Assembly (NCBI GenBank): GCA_973895155.1
Contig: OZ316892.1
Span: forward strand, 15,190,001-15,254,000
Source of the DNA: Marsupella aquatica
Lineage: Eukaryota > Marchantiophyta
DNA length: 64,000 bases
Reading direction: 5' to 3'
The notes under the pieces are model-generated. The model was not told the origin of the DNA. It saw nothing but the letters and a program-made list of their open reading frames with translations, and searched no databases. This document shows, piece by piece, positions 55,383 to 64,000 of the stretch. The translations under genes were made by a program, and so were the position numbers. Position 1 is the stretch's first letter. Every line of letters begins with the position of its first letter.

Positions 55383-57900
55383 TGCCTCAAGAACAGTCCA
55401 CGATCCAAAATCCTCGCATCCAAAAATTATCTACCGTGTCTTCTTTTAACTCAGCCTCTCCGAACTCGTTCTTTGGACCCTGCAGCTCATCCCCCTTCTG
55501 TCACTTCTTCTACAGACCTCGTTATTCGTGGAATTCCGCCCCGCTCCCCCGCCTCCACCACCTACTTGCTCAACTCATCCGTCCTCCGTGAATACCCTGC
55601 CCCTCTTCACACGGCATGGCTCCCTCCACCGCGTACCGTACAGCAGCTTACTGGACCGTACTGGCGAACGAAGTCTCCTCTAGTCAATAGAGCCTGCTCA
55701 TCGAGTCAAAAGGCGCATCACATCACACTCACCGATGACCGATGTCTTCTCAACTCGAGGCAGCACTCCACATCATCAGTCCTGATAACTCACGAGTCAC
55801 ACTCACTACTCTTTCCTACCTAAACCCCGGTGAGCCCCGGTCCTACCTGCGTTCTCTCGTACTTGCGTTGTGCAGCAGTAGTCTCGTCATAGCTCGGATG
55901 GCCACCTACACCTACTAGTCTTAGTGTACCGTCATGATCAACGATACCATCAGCTCTCCAGTAGTCCCTCTCGCCCTTCCGCTTGGACATCATCCTTCTT
56001 TACAATCACTTCGGTCCCTCACTCAACCTCCGTGACGAAGCACAGTCGATCGTTCTGTGTCCCTCCACTAACTCTTCGTTCGTGTCTGCATACTCCTAGA
56101 CAGACGATCCTGCTCATCAATTTCCTGCAGGCGACTGAGACACAGAAGAGCAACAGCTGATGAGGTCGATTGTGCATTAATTTGGTTTCTTCTTCCTCCC
56201 TCTTCCCATGTGTTCTTGTTTGCACCAGCAGGAGCATGTTGCCGCCCTCGAAGGTTCGTAGTTTCATTCGTTTCCGAGAAGCAGGAACTCAACAACTTAC
56301 CGTACTGCCATTTGACTAGGCGCGTTTGCTTTTCTTATTTTTCCCAACCTTCACTACCATCAATTTAATTTCAGGGTCTTGTGGGCCAAAAAAAAACTTG
56401 GACGAATATCAAAACAACCCCCAATGTAGATTGTACTCAGGAGCTCTCTTTTGCATGCTGGGTCCAAGTCCAAGTCATAATGCAACATTGGTCATTGTTT
56501 CTACACCTTCTTCCGCAAGTGACTTGCAAGGTACATTGGCGGGTATCTCTCTCTCTACACATACACACTCTGCACACCCAGGCGATGAAGGGTTTTGAAC
56601 ATAAGCCTGGCAGTTCCAAGTCTCAATCCCCTGGCCACATGAGCTGGATCACTAGTTCTCACTCAAGTGCTTCATGTTTTAAAACATTTCCAAGATACTA
56701 AATATGCACTTCATTAGAATACCATATAACATTAGAAAAAATCCGATTCTTTATGTATTTTACCTAAATCTCTGAAGAGATGGGGAGATCACTTGAGTAT
56801 AGACTATGTTATGACACCCCCTTTGCATCCATTATATTCACATTTAGTACAGGGCGCTTTCGGATTTCTACATATTATAACCTTGTTTCAGAAAATGAAA
56901 CAATTATTGAAATCTCCAAAACTTGTGAAGGGTGAAGAAGGAGATTTTAATTAAGCTTACATGAGATCGAAATGACGGTTTTGGGCTTAGAATATAGAAT
57001 AGGAAGTTGCAACGACTGACGTTGGTGTAAAGGTCCATGCTGTAAGGAGCAATGTTCAGGGTAAGTGTGTGTAGTACTTAGAGGAAAAACAATTTATTGC
57101 CAAGTACTTGACAGAGAGTAATCGATTTGGATTGACAGTCCTCAGGGACTGTCAACGTCAGCATGCCCTTGGCATGAATTTCTCTTCGGTATGTGCTAAG
57201 GATATGAGGATATGTGTATGCTAAGGATATGAGGATGTGTGTATGCTAAGGATATGAGGATACGGTTGTGGGCTAGGGATATGAGGATTAGGACACCTGG
57301 TGCTGAGGAAGTGAATATGTCAATCTGGACTGAAAGATCACTTGCTTAGGAAAGGAACTCAGCGACAAGATCAAGATCAGGTTTTGATTCGTCAATTACG
57401 AAACCAAAGACTGTCCAAGAAAGATGAGTTTTGTTTCTATAGGTGAAGGACGTGAGGTGTCTGCTCAAATTACAAAAGCTCATAGAAATCAGCAGACACT
57501 CTCTCACTGTCAACAACGTAACGAGGTGCCGCGGAAAAAAGCTAGAAAAGCTACATTGAGCATCGTTTTAAAGTTAGCACGAAGTTAGAAAGATGTTAGT
57601 CAATGGTTGGGAATTCAGTGATGACAATTATAACAATTCCACCTACGATTATCACTATTACAAAGAAAATTGGAAGACCAACAATTTAACAAGCTACTAT
57701 AATGTGAGTGTGACGTGAGACGACTGTAACTCTGTGAAAATTTATATGTCGAGTACTGACACTTCCATATTATGGCCATGAGTCACCCACGGAAACACGT
57801 AAAGTATACATCTCCAGGTTTCTTCACGGATTGTTAAAGTCGGCATGCATAATTCTGAAAACAGTGTACAACTGTAATTTCAGACGTTGCTTCTTAAATT
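55383..57900. other. upstream region of the receptor kinase, no other gene seen
   Basis: Open stretches at 55340-56160 are C/T-rich with chance-like content, and probably contain the promoter and 5' UTR of the kinase gene. Nothing else recognised apart from the tandem repeat at 57190-57292. Confidence 0.5.
57190..57292. repeat. short tandem repeat, about 23-25 bp unit
   Basis: Three to four copies of TGCTAAGGATATGAGGATATG, the last one diverged. Confidence 0.88.
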
Positions 57901-58495
57901 TACAATACCATTTTTCATATTTCACAAACCATGTTCAGGTGGCCTTGTAGCCCGAAACATCCAACGACGAACCATGTTCAGGTGGCTTTCTAGTGACTAT
58001 AGGCCCATCTCCTAGGCCGAACCGAGTAGTCCATCTCCACTGTCCTTTGCAGATTTTCAAGACTACGGAAAACAGATTTGGTTTTGCAAGTCGTTCCAGA
58101 CTTTCTAACCGTAAAAGTTCGAAAATCAGGACGGCCAAACTTGAACTTCGGGGACGCCACGGAAGAAATGCTGTAACTCTAGAGTCAATGAGTTAGTTCA
58201 AATTGACCGCTTGACCCAAAATGAGCCATCACAAGGCTCAAGTAAAAAGCATGCTTTTACAGATTCACTACTTCACAGGCCTTCCAGGCATTTGGGCATA
58301 TCGAAAAGAAGACATTTGTAGTGTGGGAAAGAATAATATTACCCCGGTTGAGTATGAAAGTACTAGCCCTAACATAACCGAACAACTGCCCTTCGTTACA
58401 ACATCTGAACAGAAATTTGACGCAAATGATCTAACCATGAAGCGTTTTGCATAAAAGACGCACACAAAACGTCTAAAGAATGACGCAACTTACCC

Positions 58496-59408
58496 TCACT
58501 CCAAAAATTTTCGAGCAGCTTCAGTGTTCATTTCATCTGGCAAAACTTGCAAAATACTGCCGACAGCCTACCAATACATAATACCAAGTGGTAAACATTT
58601 TGCTACTGGATCCGAGGCAATGTGGAAGCTGTTTTCGAAGTGTCATTCGACTTCAGTGCAATACCTCTAGCATTTCACTACATCACTACATCGAAAGTCC
58701 CATAACCCAAGATATCAATAATTCAGTGATTCAATACTCAGTCGATGTTTGAACTTGCAGGAAATGAAGCAAAAATTCCACAAAGTAACTACCACGTGTT
58801 GAACCCACGTACATGTCAAAGGGGATGAAGCATTTTAAGCAGATCATGGGAAGATGATTGATGCAGGTAGATCATATAAAACTGGAGCAAGCCCAATCAG
58901 CTGGCCAAGACAAATTTTCTGTACAGAAAGATACCTTTGCGAGCAACCCTGAAAAGGTCATGGCATCTTTGTCCCCATCGGCAAGAGAGTTGCATACAGG
59001 AGGAACTTGAAAGAGATCAACGCTGAGTGACTTAGACAGGAACCCCACTTCAAACCAGATGATGTTCGGGTTGTTCTTGTCAACCTCGATACTTGTGATT
59101 GACACCCAGAAGAACTCTTTGGCCTGAATACCAGCGAGATTCTTGATCTGTCCATAGCTCAACTGGCCTGTGATAGACTCCTTGTAGTAAACATTCTCTG
59201 AGCCAATTTTGGTTGTGCACGCAGAATCCAGGGTCACTTCAAACTTACCATTCTCAGATATAGAGTAACTCTTCACTATTCCAGGCAGTAAACCCTTGGG
59301 CAGTCCATTCTCCACCAAAATCTCAACTACACTGTTCGTAGCTAGTGTCTCAACCACAAGTATGGCGAGAACAACCACAGCAAATATAGAACTGACAAAG
59401 GTGGCCAT
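58496..59408 (-). CDS. DUF538 protein (secreted)
   Basis: Two exons: 59408-58935 and 58567-58496. The start ATG (59408) opens a cleavable signal peptide (hydrophobic residues about 7-23, ending ETLATN). The DUF538 domain follows, with the usual opening (VEILVENGLPKGLLPGIVKSYSISENGKFEV), a middle Gly/Tyr-rich strand region (YYKESITGQLSYGQI, LAGIQAKEF) and IWFEVGFLSKSLS. Using the GT at 58934 and the AG at 58568 joins in phase and adds 23 residues (AVGSILQVLPDEMNTEAARK ...), total 181; without splicing the frame ends at 178 residues with an unusual tail. The function of DUF538 is poorly known; Arabidopsis SVB, a trichome-size gene, belongs to it. A TATA-like CTTATAAAG lies near 59587-59595. Confidence 0.87.
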
Positions 59409-59586
59409 GAGACCTTATTCACCTTCTTGAGCAAGTAAGCAACCACCAACACCCCTGACCTCCAACCTGCATGAAAAATGGCCCGTACTCACTGTAACGG
59501 GAGCTTTGCAAATTCTCAAGGTGCAACAGAGCAGACTGTTCGCAAGGCTCAAAATTAAGTAGAAATGGCTCAAAATGCCCTGAGCC

Positions 59587-59595
59587 ACGTCTTTA
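59587..59595 (-). promoter_or_regulatory. probable TATA box of the DUF538 gene
   Basis: CTTATAAAG on the minus strand, about 180 bp upstream of the start codon, a plausible core promoter position with a short 5' UTR. Confidence 0.4.
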
Positions 59596-59799
59596 TAAGA
59601 TACTCAACTCTGCTCTCCCTGTAAAGCAGGGAAGCAGAGCAAATTCGGAAGGAAGGCAAGGCAAGAAAACCCCATCCTCGTGCGAAGCAAAGACAACTTG
59701 TCTGTGTTTCAAGGCTGTGAAGGTAAGTGTCGACAGAAAGGAACTCCCGACCGCAGGAAACAAATGGTCTGTTAATCATGAGAAGACTTGAGTAAAGGA

Positions 59800-61318
59800 A
59801 CGCAATGTAATTTGAAGTTGCAACTGCTGCCCCTTAGCCCTGTTTGTAGCAATGACTTTCGTAGATTGGAAAACCACTTCAGTATTGAATATAACATCTG
59901 TAGAGAACATTTACGTGTCATCTTGATGACTAAAACTATCCTGCACAGTCCATAATGGAACATCTGTGGAGTGACATGACTAGGCTTGTAAACTCTTGAC
60001 TGAAACAACTTAAATCAATTATTATATACTCACCGTATTAAGACCTATTTCACGTAATATACCCTTGAAGGTTCCAACCCTTTAATAGAAGAAACGCAGA
60101 GTACGGACGCATTGTATCATTCATGCGGCATCCCATCGACAAAACCCCACGCTAATTCCTTCGAATATCGCATTCACTATCCAGCAAAGCCCCCATCAGG
60201 CCAGATGAATACCATCGTAGTTCCTGAATACATGCTCGCTTTGTGCTAGCAATGTTCATTTTAGAGCTCATCGAATTTAAGAAATCAATTGAACGCGGGG
60301 CACGACTTCGAATTGCTCTGGGAGACTGCAACGCAAGGCAACCCCATTACACAAAAGAGCCTTGTGAACATGACACCTAAAAAGTGTGGCAACAACTGTC
60401 TGACCTACTGCGATAACTCTCCCGGAACGAGAGTTTGGAGTAATAACTAAGAGTATTGCAGAGACGAGAGTAATTACTCTCAGAAGGAGAGTACTGAAAT
60501 TGATTACTGAGGGTATTGCAGCCGTTCTGAGATCCTAATCCCTGAAAGAGGCCACAATTCTACATAATCCTGTACTTACTTTTAAGGCGGACTAAACGGA
60601 CCTCTCAATGCCTCACAAAGAAGAAGCAACAGGTCAGACAGCAGGTCCTCACTGATAAAATCTAGATCCGGATGAGGGCTCGAGTGATAGGAAAAATTCA
60701 AAAGTGCTCGAGTATTAAGCAAACAATCCGAGGCTCCCAGATCACCGGAGCAAGCAACACAGTCGTGGTGAAAGTCCAAAATCATCAAAACAAGAAAGGA
60801 TCCAACTCGACATACTCTCCTCGGGAAAGGCTACTGAACGTACCAGTTTCACGCAGAAGAAAACTCGAAGCAGAAGCAGAAGCGGCCGGATGTACAGCCA
60901 CAGTAGCACCACGCTGCTGATGCTAAATTGAGAAGTCCGGGCTCACTCACGGTCTTGCCTAGAACATAGTGGCACACAGAGGCCACAAGGGAATTGGCTC
61001 TGGTTCTTATGGAAAGTACAGTATTTGGGCTGAGGTGCTGGACGACTCCGGCGCATCGTCCCAAGCTCTCGCGGCTTCGATACCCAATCATCTACCGTTG
61101 GCGAAACTCCTCGTCTTTTGACACTTTACTTTAACCGCTACTGTACATCGTCAAACCTGGTTCACCATCAATCAATCAATTGCATATATATCAGAGCGAC
61201 ATGGTCCAAAAGTTACATGGTCCAAAAGTGACATAGTTCAAAAGGCAAAGCAAAGGGGAAGGAACATGGCCCCGAGAAGACCAAAGTGGTCCATCATTTA
61301 TAACTTATTTTAAAATTT
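59800..61318. other. intergenic, no gene seen
   Basis: No supportable gene. 60420-60525 has imperfect repeats of GAGAGTA and AGGGTATTGCAG type. The copia element begins at 61319. Confidence 0.5.
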
Positions 61319-61754
61319 TGTAGGAGATTGAAACTAAAGCCCTTCTGGACTCATCTTTGGTCATCCCCATGATGGACTCCTAGGTTGTCTCTAGTGATCC
61401 TGAGATGGACTTTAGGTTGTCTCTAGTTATTGTGAGGAGAAATTAGATAAGGAAAAACACTCTAAACATACACGTGCTCAATAGTTACGTGGTTTGCTTC
61501 AAGGTTGGCTACATCCACGGGAAGACCAAGCTTTATTAATGGTTATGTGTCTACTCAAGCATCACCATAGCTCCCATCTCTTCAAGCTCTCATCTCTTGC
61601 TATATCATTATGTTCTCTCTTAAGAACTCTCTTGTGTTTTCTCACACCACATAGAAGTTGAAGAGATAAGGACCAATCTCTTCAACTAGGGTTTACTCTA
61701 ACCCTAGTTAACATACTAACCATAGTTCAACCCAAAACTGAGTTAACCTCTACA
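61319..61754 (-). repeat. copia 3' LTR (436 bp)
   Basis: On the minus strand it starts TGTAGAGG right after the polypurine tract AAGGGGGAGTT (61765-61755) and ends CTCCTACA, its near-perfect inverted complement. Only this LTR is inside the window. Confidence 0.75.
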
Positions 61755-61948
61755 AACTCCCCCTTGACTCACGTCTTGGGAGGGTTCATAACATTGTCTT
61801 TTCCTTACAAGTTCCTCCGTGGGAAGTTCAAGACAGTAGGGCCAAAAGACCCTCTCCCTAATGCAAGGGTTAACTAGAACTAAGCCGTAGCCGATAAGCC
61901 ATCGGATGGAGTACTCATATAGAGACATTTTCTTGGTTAACTCTATAT

Positions 61949-64000
61949 TTATAATACTTGTAAATAATTACAATGCCTTGAAAAACTATTGGAGTCTAAT
62001 ACTTTGGTAAAAGTATCCGTTGGATTAAGCTTTCCATCAATCTTGACAAGCTCAAACTCATCATCCGATAATGCCTGTCGGATGAAATGATAGCGGACAT
62101 CAATGTGCTTTACCTTGCCATCCATCACCTGATTCTTGGCAGTGTAAATTACACTTTGACTATCACAATGAAGATAGACACAATCTTGTGATAAGCCCAT
62201 CTCTGTGACAAGCTTTTTCAACCAAATGATCTCTGATGCTGCTTCTGCTGCCGCTACATACTCGGCATCCATAGTAGACTTTGCAACACACTTTTGGAGA
62301 GTAGACTTCTAACTAATGCAACCACCATCAAGTGTAAATACATATCCAGTTGTCGATCTCCTCTTATCCAGATCACCTGCGTAGTCTGCATCCACATAAC
62401 CTTGAAGCACTTTCATATTGTTTGAACTTGCATCAAACAATAAACCCTTCTTAGTGGAACCTCTGATGTAGCGCAAAATCCATTTCACTGCTTCCTAATG
62501 AACTTTTCCTGGATTTGCCATGTATCTGCTTACCTTGCTAACGGTATAAGCTATGTCTGGTCGGGTGCATACCATGAGATACATTAAACTACCCACAGCA
62601 CTTTCATAAGGAACTTTGGACATCAAACTTTTTTTTGTCGCATCCGATGGACAAAATGCTGCAGAAATATTGAATTGCCTTGCCAAAGGAACACTCATAG
62701 CCTTAGCATCTGCCATGTTGAATTTTGAGAGTACCTTCTCTGCATATCTTTTTTGCGTCAGCCAAAGTTTGGCTTTGTTAACATCCCTAACAATCTCCAT
62801 GCCTAGGATCCTCTTGGCTGTGCCCAAATCCTTCATCTTAAACTCAGAACTGAGTTGGGCCTTAAGCTTATCAACTTCGCCCCTATCTTGTGCTGCAATG
62901 AGCATGTCATCCACATAAAGTACAAGGATGACAAGCTTAAAACCTGTGTTGTTCACATGCCTGATGTAAACACATGGATCGTACACGCTTCGCACAAATC
63001 CAAGCGATTAAAAAAATTCATCAAAACGCTTGTTTCACTGCCTTGGGCTCTGCTTTAATCCATACAAGGATTTTAGCAATCTGCATACCAAATTTTCCTT
63101 GCCCTTTTGCACAAAACCCTCTGGTTGCCTCATGTAAATCACCTCATCCAATGATCCATATAAGAATGTCGTGACAACATCCATTTGATCTAAAACCAGA
63201 TCAAATAAAACTACAAGAGCACATAGCAAACGTATTGTTGAATACTTTGCTACGGGTGAAAAAATCTCATTGTAATCTATACCTTTCTGTTGAGTAAAAC
63301 CCTTGGCTATCAACCGAGCCTTAAATATCTTCTCAACATCCTCCGTGGGTCCATCTTTCTTCCTATACACCCACTTGCTGTCAATAGCCTGCTTGTCACT
63401 AGGGAGACTTGTGAGTTCCCAAGTCTTGTTATCATGAAGTGATTTCATTTCCATGCGCATCGCCATCTACCACTGTTGTTTCTCCATAGAAGCTAGGACC
63501 TCTCAAAATGAGGATGGATCTCCATCTTTTGTCACCAATGCATCAATAGATTCTTCATCCAAATCCACTTGATCAGAAGGAAGCCAAGTTCCATACCTTT
63601 TCTGGGCTTGACGTTTGCGAGTTTCTCTTCGCACTGAAGACTTTGGCTGATCTGATTGTAGTGTGCTTTGCCTTACAGTAGTGTCAACATATTCTTCATT
63701 TGACACATTCTCTCCTCTTAAATCCTCTAGAGGAGGAGATTGCACTTTGTTAGTAGTAGGGAATTGATCTATCTCCCCCTCCTTCAATGATTTGTCTTCA
63801 TTGAAGGATACATCCCGACTAACAAGTAACTTGCAATCAACTGGATCCCACAATCGATATCCTTTAACATCACGCTGATAACCAAGAAAAATGCATTTCT
63901 GGGCTCGAGGATCTAACTTAGTCCTATTGTTGCTAGGAACATGTGCATATGCTTCACAACCAAAAACCTTAAGCTTTGAATAATCAGCAGGTCGATTGTG
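61949..64000 (-). pseudogene. copia integrase end, reverse transcriptase and RNase H (broken)
   Basis: Open from the right edge: post-integrase text (RTKLDPRAQKCIFLGYQ), spacer, then RT ([26 protein letters not shown]) and RNase H, ending at TAA 61949-61951. In-frame stops occur near 63503 (TGA), 63470 (TAG), 63005 (TAA), 62493 (TAG) and 62310 (TAG). Two of the TAGs replace a Trp expected in the family (H*EAV, S*KSTLQ) and one probably a Gln (W*MAMR). Confidence 0.9.

Larger units (their letters stand above)
61319..64000 (-). mobile_element. copia element, 3' part (runs off the right edge)
   Basis: The 3' LTR, polypurine tract and the end of a copia polyprotein on the minus strand. The 5' half lies beyond the window. 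The family is related to the young copia: many motifs are shared (DQMDVVT, ILGMEI, CDSQSVIY, VKHIDVRYHFIRQALSD), but the LTRs differ. Several nonsense codons show it is inactive. Confidence 0.88.

Noticed and set aside
55340-56160. Plus-strand open frames upstream of the LysM kinase
   Set aside because: Overlapping C/T-rich frames with no recognisable domain; best read as promoter/5' UTR DNA.

Overview
This is nuclear DNA of a land plant. It carries a chloroplast SRP54, a CERK1/LYK-type LysM receptor kinase with nine introns, a PSK-SIMULATOR-type DUF3475/DUF668 protein and a DUF538 protein, set among nested LTR retrotransposons. Single-exon cpSRP54 and DUF668 genes and the nature of the repeats make a seedless plant (bryophyte or lycophyte) a reasonable guess, but nothing here names the species.

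Layout. 1-2.5 kb: decayed coding-like sequence. 2,535-19,117: one Ty3/gypsy element on the minus strand, cut open by a very young Ty1/copia element (3,937-10,364). 19.2-25.5 kb: F-box-like remnants, the DUF668 gene and its long upstream region. 25.9-31.1 kb: a second, badly decayed gypsy element (plus strand) with two insertions. 33.1-34.8 kb: cpSRP54 (minus). 35.2-36.0 kb: a 35-bp tandem array. 37.1-43.1 kb: two old copia elements in opposite orientation, one holding a small inverted-repeat transposon. 45.0-46.4 kb: a LINE fragment split by a solo LTR. 49.0-55.4 kb: LysM receptor kinase (minus). 58.5-59.4 kb: DUF538 gene (minus). 61.3 kb to the end: 3' part of another copia element (minus), running off the window.

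The main find is the 2,535-19,117 gypsy element. Between its aspartic protease and reverse transcriptase, in the pol reading frame, it carries a complete C5-cytosine DNA methyltransferase domain (motifs I, IV with the catalytic Cys, VI, VIII and X). After the integrase, where chromoviruses have a chromodomain, it carries a C4HC3 PHD finger. A retroelement with both a DNA-methylation writer and a possible histone-tail reader suggests a way of shaping the chromatin state of its own copies. DNMT-carrying retrotransposons have been reported in dinoflagellates and charophyte algae; I know of no description of this DNMT plus PHD arrangement in a land plant. This copy is dead: in-frame stops (five TAG, one TGA), at least two frameshifts in pol and the copia insertion. 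All domains are still legible. Its LTR arrangement is also abnormal.

The four host genes are unrelated in function (thylakoid protein targeting, chitin or symbiotic signalling, peptide-hormone-linked growth, and a DUF538 protein) and simply share the locus.
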